Source: Ahniella sp. (GTDB lineage Bacteria; Pseudomonadota; Gammaproteobacteria; Xanthomonadales; Ahniellaceae). Taken from it: a DNA stretch of 40,545 bases. Within the stretch, counting starts at the first letter, position 1. Each line of letters starts with the position of its first letter. Positions 1 through 6,424 of the stretch are shown in pieces. Location: contig JADJRU010000028.1 in assembly GCA_016712105.1 (NCBI GenBank), forward strand, positions 1 to 40,545, read 5' to 3'. A model generated the notes under the pieces. The model made no database searches. It worked only from the letters and a program-made list of their open reading frames with translations, and was not told the DNA's origin. A program made the position numbers and the translations under genes.

Positions 1-204
1 CGGCCGTTCGTTCGCCCCGAGACTGCACGCAACATCTTGACGGACAGCAACGGCCGAGGGGCTAGCCACTCTGCATTGCGACGATCGCGAGCTCCGGACA
101 GGATGCCGAAGAGCAGGACAACGGGCAAAAGCGAATGACCGACAAACACAAGGGCAAGACCGGCACGGCTCCGTTGCGCTGGTGGGCTGGACCGAATTGG
201 TAAG

Positions 205-643
205 CGCCTGGCGCTTTGGTCGTGTATGCGCCAACACAAGGGCACGCAAAAGGCCGCTTCCCAGCCATCTTGCCGGACTGTGTGGCGGTTTGCTCCGACA
301 AATCGAATGCCGGCCGATTGGGCGCCCCTCCGGGGGCGTGATGTGCGGTTGTGGTCGGCAAGCGTTCAGCCGGCGCAACTTCGCGGCCGATGTTGGCCAA
401 CAAATCACAAGGCCGGCGCCCAGGCGGTGCAAACGATCAACCATGAACTGATCGTGCAAGCACGCGGGCAACCATTGCCCGATGGGTGGGACGCGGTAGC
501 GGCTCTGGCTGAAAGGCTTGGACGGCAAAGTACTGACACGCGCCGCGGATGCCCTGCCGATCCTGCCGTGGCTGATGGCGTGGTCACAATCCCGTCAGGC
601 CGTGGCGAAACCGCCAAAGGTCCCGCGTGCCAAAGGCAAATGA
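205..643 (+). pseudogene. Toprim-type primase remnant of an integrative element
   Basis: No single frame is open, but conceptual translation across frames rebuilds a plausible C-terminal part of a plasmid/phage-type primase. Frame 3 from 210 reads GALVVYAPTQG; frame 1 from 313 reads ADWAPLRGRDVRLW, like the WxPLxGRDVxxWPDxD strand of Toprim domains in these primases. Frame 2 at 377 reads NFAADVGQQI, then frame 1 from 409 reads KAGAQAVQ and LPDGWDAVAALAE, the usual Toprim end. A final frame reads GLDGKVLTRAADALPIL to a TGA at 641-643. At least four frame changes are needed, so it is not functional as written. It overlaps the next pseudogene by ATGA, as cotranscribed primase and helicase genes do. 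The upstream part is unreadable or outside the window. The family assignment is from remembered motifs. Confidence 0.55.
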
Positions 644-2391
644 CAAGGCAACGCCGAACGTGCGGTTCCTGAGCGTGCCAGGGGCGACCTCCAGGGAGGC
701 GGCCGGGTAACTATCACATTGCCGTGAAGCGCGATGAGGATACCGGCAGTTTGTCGAGGCGGCGCCAGAATGGCTGTCAGTCCGATTATCGTGGAAGCAC
801 TGACCCGTGACCCGTCCGGCGACAAGGTGGGGCCGACGGTTGTGCATTGTTGACCGCGATGGCAACGAACGCCGATGGGCCATGCCAATGTCGCTGCTTG
901 CTCGCGACGGTGCCGAGTTCGAGAAGCAGTTGCTGTCTATGGGTGCGGAACTTGATCTGGACATACGCAAGCGCAGGCTCTTTCTTGATTTCATCCAGAA
1001 TGCGGAGCCCGGCCGCTTTGCCCGGTGTGTGTCGCGCACTGGTTGGCATGGTGATTCGTTTTGTCACACCTGTGGGCACCATCGGCAGAGGATGCCCGGC
1101 GAATCGCTGGTATTCAGACGGCGGCGCCCGGCGATCACAAGATGATGGCTCAAGGGGCAATCTGGACGATTGGCGCGCGTCCGTTGCTCAACAGTGTTCC
1201 GGCAATTCGCGTCTGGTGTTGGCGCTGGCAAGCGCCTTTGCCGCACCATGCCTGCACCTAGCGGGACAGGAAGGCGGCGGGCTGCATTTGCGCGGCCCTT
1301 CGAGTTGCGGGAAGTCAACCGTCCTTGCACTAGCTGCGAGTGTCTACGGGCCTCCGGAATATCGGCGAGAGTGGCGAGCATCCGACAATGGCCTTGAAGG
1401 CGTGGCCGCTTTGCATTGCGATGCACTCTTGCCGCTGGATGAGATCGGGCAGTTAGACCCCCGGCACGCGGCCGGCGCTGCCTATCTGTTGAGCAACGGA
1501 CAAGGCAAAAGCCGAAGCCGTCGAGATGGCAGCTTGCGCGCACCAGCGACTTGGCGTGTCCTATTCGTGAGCTGTGGCGAAGTTGGTTTGGGCGACCTGA
1601 TTGCCGAGGCTGGTGGAAAGCTCCGCGCCGGAATGGACGTGCGCTTGATCGACGTGCCAGCGGAAGCCGGCGCGGGCACTGGAATTTTCGACCGCATCCC
1701 AGATGGATTAACTGCGGGGACCTTTGCCGATGGGTTGAAGGTTTCAGCGAGTAGGCACTACGGCACAGCCTTTCCGGCATTCCTGCAATGTCTCGTGACA
1801 GACCTGGAGCGAGCCCGGCGCTTTCTCCGTGAAGGCACAGACAAATTGACTCGCGAGTTGTGCGGCAATGATTCAGCAGGACAAGTTCGGCGCGTTGCTT
1901 CTCGGTTTGCTTTGATTGGTTGTGCGGGTGCGCTGGCCACCGCCTATGGCATTACGGGATGGGATCAAGGCGAGGCAGAGCGTGCGACAAGGCGGTGTTT
2001 CTCCGATTGGTTGAACGCGCGCGGCGGCAACGGAGAGCGCGAGCCCCGCGAGATGGTCAAGGCGGTGCAGTTGTTCATCGAACTGCATTCCGAAGGCCGC
2101 TTCTCACCGGCTGGCCGGGCCGGCGATGATCGCGCCCAGAACACAAAACCGCGCCGGGTATCGCTGCGAGGACGAATTGGCACGGACAGAACATTGGTGC
2201 TTCCCAATGTCTGGCGCACCGAAGTATGCAAAGGATTTGACCCGAGTGCAGTGGCACGCTTGCTTGTTGAGCGGGGCTTGCTGATCCCTGGCAGCTCGGG
2301 AGAATTTCAGCGGAGTGAGCGAGTCAAGGGAACAGGCGAAAAGGTGCGGGTGTACCGGCTTGCTGCCGGCATTCTGGATGCTGAGGCATGA
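640..2391 (+). pseudogene. DUF927 helicase/ATPase pseudogene with frameshifted N-terminus
   Basis: DUF927 proteins are superfamily-3-like ATPases found with primases in integrative elements. The C-terminal two thirds (about 1062-2391, frame 1) is open and shows a Walker A (GPSSCGKST), a Walker B-like LLPLDEIGQLD, and the family segment RLIDVPAEAGAGTGIFD. The N-terminal third is scattered over frames: YHIAVKRDEDTG (frame 1, 712), FVEAAPEWLSV (about 751), SPIIVEALTRD (frame 2, about 780), then RWGRRLCIVDRDG through SRTGWHGDSF (frame 3, about 826-1058), then frame 1. That is at least four indels. ATG 640 overlaps the stop of the primase remnant. A truncated protein initiated internally could still be made, but it would lack the N-terminal domain. 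Confidence 0.8.
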
Positions 2392-2555
2392 GCGGGGGCA
2401 CACTGGCTGACCTGTTGCGATCAAGCGGAATGCTGCCATCACTGGTGGCCGATTTGTCCCGGGTACAGACTGCCACCGGGACACACCGGGACGCTGGAGC
2501 CCGCACCATTGCTGACTGTCCCGGGTGTCCCGGGTGTCCCGGGTCGAATTGCTGA
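2388..2555 (+). CDS. small ORF ending in a CPG-repeat tail
   Basis: A 55-residue frame begins at an ATG overlapping the DUF927 stop (ATGA), the coupling expected of a following gene in the same element. It reads MSGGTLADLLRSSGMLPSLV and ends in a CPGCPGCPG tract encoded by the 9-bp tandem repeat at 2517-2543. I do not recognise a family. Because the end lies inside one arm of the inverted CCCGGG repeat, it may be a truncated gene rather than a natural small protein. Confidence 0.3.
   Translation: MSGGTLADLLRSSGMLPSLVADLSRVQTATGTHRDAGARTIADCPGCPGCPGSNC
2452..2552. repeat. left arm of an inverted duplication rich in CCCGGG
   Basis: This segment reappears in reverse complement at 3135-3233. 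Both copies contain three exact 9-bp units TGTCCCGGG (here 2517-2543), a shared TTGCTGACTG-like linker, a TGGAGCCC block, and further CCGGGACA units. Similarity is near-exact at the inner end (TCCCGGGTCGAATTG) and weaker at the outer end. The arms flank the zinc-ribbon gene. Confidence 0.8.
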
Positions 2556-2642
2556 AGATTGGGACGGATCGGGGGAGTGTGGGCGATTGCGGCCGGGGGG
2601 TCCGGCAGGGGAATGCTTCGCGCTTTCTGAGGGGTTGCACGC

Positions 2643-3254
2643 TTGGACGCTGCCGCGACTAAGTTGGGGTTGGACGCGAGATTGGTTCGCTCCCTGAATG
2701 ATGCGGATGCAAGCGAGTTGGCAGGGTTATCCGATCAAGCCATGGAAGCCTATGCACTCGCCTTGATCCGGACACATGAGCGGAAGTCTGGCCGGGTGCC
2801 GGTCGGGTGGGATCAAGTGGGCGAGTGCCAAGCATGCGGCCCTGTGTGGCTTTGGGTTGCAGTCAAGGCGTTGGCTTGCCCGTGGTGCTGCAACCGCATA
2901 GCCGGTCTGCCTGTCCCGTTCCCGGGTCCTCCCAGGACACTTCACATACGGGGCGATGAGGCGCAAATTGAGCCTAGAGACAGGAATTCCCAGGAGTGTT
3001 TACAGACATGGAAACCGATGAACCGGCAGGCTCGGATTGTCCCGGTATCCCGGGCAGTTGCGAACATTGGTTGTTTCACGCGACCCATAGCCCTATGGCT
3101 GGAGTCTTGCCGCTGGTGCCACCTCCGGCTTGCCCAATTCGACCCGGGACACCCGGGACACCCGGGACAGTCAGCAACGGCAAGGGCTCCAGTGTCCCGG
3201 GCGTGTCCCGGGTCCAAACGCCACCCGGGACACCGAAAAACGCGCGCGGATTGA
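2643..3254 (+). CDS. zinc-ribbon protein of integrative elements, with repeat-derived tail
   Basis: Only the first 95 or so residues look like a protein family: LDARLVRSLNDADASELAGL, then GWDQVGECQACGPVWLW and LACPWC, two CxxC pairs that could bind one zinc. Similar small proteins sit between the helicase and integrase in proteobacterial integrative elements (remembered, not searched). The TTG start at 2643 has a GAGGGG ribosome site about nine bases upstream; an internal ATG at 2742 would remove the conserved N-terminal stretch. Beyond residue 100 the frame runs through CCCGGG repeats (PGHPGHPGQ) and is low-complexity, so the original stop was probably lost and the true end lay near 2930-2960. 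Function unknown. Confidence 0.5.
   Translation: MDAAATKLGLDARLVRSLNDADASELAGLSDQAMEAYALALIRTHERKSGRVPVGWDQVGECQACGPVWLWVAVKALACPWCCNRIAGLPVPFPGPPRTLHIRGDEAQIEPRDRNSQECLQTWKPMNRQARIVPVSRAVANIGCFTRPIALWLESCRWCHLRLAQFDPGHPGHPGQSATARAPVSRACPGSKRHPGHRKTRAD
3135..3233. repeat. right arm of the inverted CCCGGG duplication
   Basis: Reverse complement of 2452-2552. It contains three CCCGGGACA units in tandem (3143-3169), then inverted GTCCCGGG units at 3194-3212 and another CCCGGGACA at 3224. Together with single sites at 2921 and 3049, the 2458-3229 stretch has twelve CCCGGG hexamers. Confidence 0.8.
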
Positions 3255-3352
3255 TCCCATGCATGCCCCACCACACCACCGCGCACCAACGAACCACAAG
3301 CGCCATTCTCCTGTCGGCAATCGCCGATTACTTTCGATGAGGAACAAACACC

Positions 3353-3973
3353 ATGAATTCCAGCGAATCGGCGCCCAACGGTTCAGGCGCCCTGCCCTTT
3401 GACCCTGCGCAAGCATTACGCGCCGGCCTTCGCGTTCGTCAATGCGACTTCGCCCGCCTGATCGGTGTCAGCAAGGCGGCGGTGAGTGGCTACATCCGGC
3501 GCGGCTTGATTGACCGGCCCGGGCCAGACGGCCGGCTTGATCCGGTGGCCGCTTCTGCCCAATTGTTGAAGCGCGGTGATCCGGTTCGGCTGCGGGCTCC
3601 ACTGTTGCGCCGCGCTGCTGAATCCGTGGCCGACGCTCAAGGCCGGGCTGACACCATGAGCGCCCACGTTGATCGGCTCACGGCAGAACTGGAGAGCGAG
3701 CGAGAGTTTCGGCAAGCGCGCTGCCTGGTTGATGATGAGCTATGCCGGCGCCTTGACCTTCTGCAAGCTGAATTGATTGCGGGCTTTGATCGACTCGCCG
3801 AGGCGCGCGCGGTGGGCCGGCTGTTCGTTGAGCTTCAATGCATGATCGGCGCCCATGTCTGGCAATTGCCAGATTCAGAGCTGACCGAGTTTCGCAGTGA
3901 AGCGATGCAGACCGGCCAGACAGACGCCGATATGCTGGCGGAGTTGCGGAAGCGCGGAGGCGACCCGGAATAG
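3353..3973 (+). CDS. HTH DNA-binding protein, terminase-small-subunit/regulator-like
   Basis: A 206-residue intact frame with a good ribosome site (GAGGAA, 3339-3345). Residues about 23-58 form a helix-turn-helix (RQCDFARLIGVSKAAVSGYI, then RRGLI) followed by a GRLDPVAASAQLL segment. This layout is typical of Nu1-type terminase small subunits and AlpA/MerR-like regulators of mobile elements. The central part (about 85-170) is charged and likely helical or coiled-coil, fitting a dimerisation domain. It is the last gene of the element before the tRNA-like scar and the only one that looks undamaged. Whether it packages DNA, regulates or partitions cannot be decided here, since no terminase large subunit or parA is in view. 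Confidence 0.6.
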   Translation: MNSSESAPNGSGALPFDPAQALRAGLRVRQCDFARLIGVSKAAVSGYIRRGLIDRPGPDGRLDPVAASAQLLKRGDPVRLRAPLLRRAAESVADAQGRADTMSAHVDRLTAELESEREFRQARCLVDDELCRRLDLLQAELIAGFDRLAEARAVGRLFVELQCMIGAHVWQLPDSELTEFRSEAMQTGQTDADMLAELRKRGGDPE

Positions 3974-3991
3974 CCTACCGGGCGCACCACG

Positions 3992-4011
3992 GGGGTATAT
4001 ACGGGGTATCC
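3992..4011 (+). repeat. GGGGTAT direct repeat near the element end
   Basis: The sequence GGGGTATATACGGGGTATCC contains GGGGTAT twice, eleven bases apart, between the HTH gene and the tRNA-like fragment. Such doublets near element ends can be arm-type sites for a tyrosine recombinase; that role is inference. Confidence 0.35.
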
Positions 4012-4057
4012 AGAAAACCAGCCACGAAATCCAGCAACAGCAAGGTTTGCCGATTAG

Positions 4058-4080
4058 TTCGAGTCTGGGTTTCGGCACCA
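4058..4080 (+). other. tRNA-Leu-like 3'-end fragment (candidate attR scar)
   Basis: The 23 bases start with TTCGAGTC (a T-loop) and end with TTTCGGCACCA (acceptor 3' strand plus CCA), as in tRNA-Leu genes whose 5' end is GCCGAAA. The upstream T-stem strand (ATTAG) pairs only in part (two Watson-Crick pairs and two wobbles) and no D or anticodon arm precedes it, so this is not a working tRNA. A 3' tRNA end directly beyond element genes is the classic right attachment site of an island integrated into that tRNA. It differs from the intact tRNA-Leu at 20743-20828. No second copy is visible in the window. Confidence 0.5.
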
Positions 4081-4100
4081 GGTCTAATCCGAGCACTCGC

Positions 4101-4751
4101 TCAGCCCGCCACACGGCGCAGCACAACAAGAAACCGATCACCCACCACTTCCGGCACGTTCAGCGTGATAGTTCGCTCATGGCGAAAATCGGCTGGCAGG
4201 GATTGAAGTTCGGCCTCATGAGCTGGGCCTTTCATGGCCAGCAGCTCGCCGCCTTCGGTTAGCCATGGCCTGCACCAGGCGCACAGTTGGTCCAGTTCCG
4301 CGAGTGCACGCGCTGTGGCCGTAGGCATGGGTGACGGCGAAACGAATGACTCGGCACGGCATTCCGCCACCTGCAGTCCATCGAGTTTCAGTTGGCGTTT
4401 GCACTCGCGCAGGAAGCGCGCCTTCTTGCCGTTGGATTCAATGACGTGCACTGCCCGATCCGGATAACAGATCGACAACGGCACGCCCGGCAGGCCGGCC
4501 CCACTGCCCATGTCGGCGATCTGATAACTCTGCCAATGCGGCGCCATGGCGAGCGCATCGAACAGGTGCTTGCCGAGCATGTCGTCGGGTTCCCGGATCG
4601 CGCTCAGGTTGTACGCCTGGTTCCATTGCACGAGCAACTCGAGATATTGGATCAATCGGTTGATCGCAACTTCGTCCAAAGCGAGATTCAGCGTTTCCAG
4701 ACCGGCGGACAGTCGCGGGCGCAGACGCGCAAGTTGGGGCGGCGAGGACAT
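4101..4751 (-). CDS. rsmG: 16S rRNA (guanine-527-N7)-methyltransferase
   Basis: RsmG methylates N7 of G527 in 16S rRNA using S-adenosylmethionine. The 216-residue length matches the family. An N-terminal helical segment (LVQWNQAYNLSAI) precedes the SAM-binding motif (IADMGSGAGLPGVPL), the acidic strand end (VHVIESNGKKARFL) and the E-R-A-type region (ECRAESF, ATARALAELDQL). It normally neighbours mnmG/gidA or parAB; here it stands alone next to the mobile-element scar and is read away from the divergent membrane-protein gene at 4867. Loss of this enzyme gives low-level streptomycin resistance in other bacteria (family knowledge). Confidence 0.95.
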   Translation of the reverse strand: MSSPPQLARLRPRLSAGLETLNLALDEVAINRLIQYLELLVQWNQAYNLSAIREPDDMLGKHLFDALAMAPHWQSYQIADMGSGAGLPGVPLSICYPDRAVHVIESNGKKARFLRECKRQLKLDGLQVAECRAESFVSPSPMPTATARALAELDQLCAWCRPWLTEGGELLAMKGPAHEAELQSLPADFRHERTITLNVPEVVGDRFLVVLRRVAG

Positions 4752-4866
4752 GGCTGGTGATCAGTCGAAAGGGCAACAATCCGCAGTGTATCAACGACAC
4801 CGGGCTTGACGCCTGTCTCGCCAGACAGGACGCTTGAGCCTCTGACACGTCACCCATCGGATCCCC

Positions 4867-5499
4867 ATGTCGCCTGCCCCTCAGCCGTTTCCGTTGATGG
4901 AACGCCGGTTCTTGATCGTCCTGGTACTCGGCGTCTTGATCTGGTCGGGCATTACGCCCAATGACCGCCTGACCTGGGTGCTCGAAACAGTCTGGGTGAT
5001 GGTCGGATTGCCGCTGATCGTCGCGCTCTGGTCACGATTCCCGATGACCCGCCTGCTGTGCTGGCTGCTCACACTGCATGCCATCGTGTTGTGCGTGGGT
5101 GGGCGTTATACCTACACCTTGGTACCCATTGGCCTCTGGATCCAGGAAGCGTTTGATCTGGCGCGCAACCATTACGACCGCCTCGGCCACTTCATGCAAG
5201 GGTTCGTGCCCGCCATCCTGGCGCGCGAACTGTTGCTCCGGAAGACACCGTTGAAACCTGGCGCCTGGCTGGTGTATCTGGTCGCCAGCTGCTGCCTCGC
5301 GTTCAGCGCGTTCTTCGAGTTTCTGGAATGGTGGGCCGCGCTGATCATGGGCGGGCGCGCCGATGCGTTCCTGGCAACTCAGGGCGACATCTGGGATACC
5401 CAGTGGGACATGTTCCTGGCCCTGTGTGGCGCCCTGCTCGCGCAGTTGCTGTTCTCGCGTTGGCACGATCGGCAGTTGGGTGGGCTTCGTCGGACCTGA
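4867..5499 (+). CDS. DUF2238 (YjdF-type) inner-membrane protein
   Basis: A 210-residue polytopic membrane protein with about six hydrophobic segments. The conserved family stretch is visible in the middle: YTLVPIGLWIQEAFDLARNH, then YDRLGHFMQGFVPAILARE, and FEFLEWWAALIMG followed by TQGDIWDTQWDM. The conserved His, Asp and Glu residues are those that recur in DUF2238/YjdF proteins, whose biochemical role is not established. The start at 4867 has only a weak ribosome site; Met at 4897 is an alternative. It diverges from rsmG and converges on thiS. Confidence 0.8.
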   Translation: MSPAPQPFPLMERRFLIVLVLGVLIWSGITPNDRLTWVLETVWVMVGLPLIVALWSRFPMTRLLCWLLTLHAIVLCVGGRYTYTLVPIGLWIQEAFDLARNHYDRLGHFMQGFVPAILARELLLRKTPLKPGAWLVYLVASCCLAFSAFFEFLEWWAALIMGGRADAFLATQGDIWDTQWDMFLALCGALLAQLLFSRWHDRQLGGLRRT

Positions 5500-5560
5500 G
5501 CGATCCGGGCGCAGTCTTCGGGAGTTCCATCGCAGGTGATGGCCCCGCCACACCAACCCG

Positions 5561-5761
5561 TCAGCCGCCGCCCATGGCTTGCACGATCTCGACGCGATCG
5601 CCGTGTTTCAAGGCCAGCGCTGCATGCTGACTGCGCGGTACCAGTTCGAGGTTGACCTCGATGGCGACCCGTCGACCGGCCAGACCCTCGGCTTGGAGGA
5701 CTTCAGCCAGACTGGTGCCATCTGCAAACTCGCGTGTATGACCATTCACTTCGATTCTCAT
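5561..5761 (-). CDS. thiS: sulfur-carrier protein ThiS
   Basis: ThiS carries sulfur as a C-terminal thiocarboxylate for thiazole formation in thiamine synthesis. The 66-residue frame starts MRIEVNGHTREF, contains the ubiquitin-like core (DGTSLAEVLQAE, RVAIEVNLELVPRS, HGDRVEIVQAMGGG) and ends in the essential Gly-Gly. I chose the internal ATG at 5761 because longer readings add unrelated sequence and this start gives the standard family length. thiG and other thi genes are not adjacent, so its partners must lie elsewhere. It diverges from the macrodomain gene across about 58 bases. Confidence 0.9.
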   Translation of the reverse strand: MRIEVNGHTREFADGTSLAEVLQAEGLAGRRVAIEVNLELVPRSQHAALALKHGDRVEIVQAMGGG

Positions 5762-5819
5762 GGCTGGCATTGTACCGGCAGGAACAGGACGGGATCTTGC
5801 CTCGGAGGGTGGTGCAACC

Positions 5820-6353
5820 ATGTTGATCAAGGTGATCGAGGCCGATATCACGAGCCTTGCGGTCGATGCAGTCGTGAACGCCGCCCAGGAATCGCTGCTC
5901 GGAGGCGGCGGGGTCGACGGTGCGATCCATGAAGCGGCCGGGCACAAGTTATTGGATGCTTGCCGGCAAATCCCGGAAATCCGACCCGGTATTCGATGCC
6001 CGACGGGCGAGGCACGTATCACGCCGGGATTTGACCTGCCGGCGCGTTATGTCATCCATACCGTCGGCCCGGTCTGGCGAGGTGGCGATCAAGGAGAAGA
6101 CCTGCGTCTGGCCAAGTGTTACCGAGCCTGTTTTGTCCTGGCCCGGCAATACAACGTGCAAACGATCGCGTTCCCCGCCGTTTCCTGCGGCATTTTCGGA
6201 TTTCCGGCCGATGCCGCGTGCGCGATCGCTGTCGAAGAGTCCCTGTCTGCCCTGCGCCAGAATCGCTACTCCGGCGAAATCACCTTGTGCGCGTTTAACG
6301 CCGACCTGCGCAAGACCTACTTGCATTACCTGGCGATGATGGCGCCCGACTGA
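5820..6353 (+). CDS. macrodomain protein, O-acetyl-ADP-ribose deacetylase type
   Basis: A 177-residue macrodomain of the YmdB/MacroD class, which hydrolyses O-acetyl-ADP-ribose and removes mono-ADP-ribose from acidic residues. The start at 5820 has GGAGGG upstream and gives the usual length. Family features are VDAVVNAAQESLL near the start, the GGGGVDGAIHEAAG loop (about 27-40), RYVIHTVGPVW, and the phosphate-binding strand IAFPAVSCGIFGFPADAA. The NAAN motif reads NAAQ, with Gln at residue 23 in place of the second Asn, which in YmdB/MacroD helps position the distal ribose. Variants at this place occur in the family, so loss of activity is not implied. Confidence 0.9.
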   Translation: MLIKVIEADITSLAVDAVVNAAQESLLGGGGVDGAIHEAAGHKLLDACRQIPEIRPGIRCPTGEARITPGFDLPARYVIHTVGPVWRGGDQGEDLRLAKCYRACFVLARQYNVQTIAFPAVSCGIFGFPADAACAIAVEESLSALRQNRYSGEITLCAFNADLRKTYLHYLAMMAPD

Positions 6354-6361
6354 AACAAGAA

Positions 6362-6399
6362 CGCCGTGGCGGGCGAAGATCATTCGCTTGGCCACGGCG
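6362..6399. terminator. hairpin between convergent genes
   Basis: A 9-bp perfect stem, CGCCGTGGC (6362-6370) with GCCACGGCG (6391-6399), encloses an inner 5-bp GCGAA/TTCGC stem. It lies in the 71-base gap between the converging macrodomain and lipoprotein genes, where it could end transcription from both sides. There is no U-run, so intrinsic termination is uncertain. Confidence 0.5.
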
Positions 6400-6424
6400 C
6401 GGTTCCCTTGAGTGAGAAGCGCTG

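Noticed and set aside
2104..2640. Minus-strand open frame of 178 codons across the left CCCGGG arm
   Set aside because: It is antisense to the well-supported DUF927 3' end and has no recognisable domain; its TRDTRDTRD segment is simply the 9-bp repeat translated.
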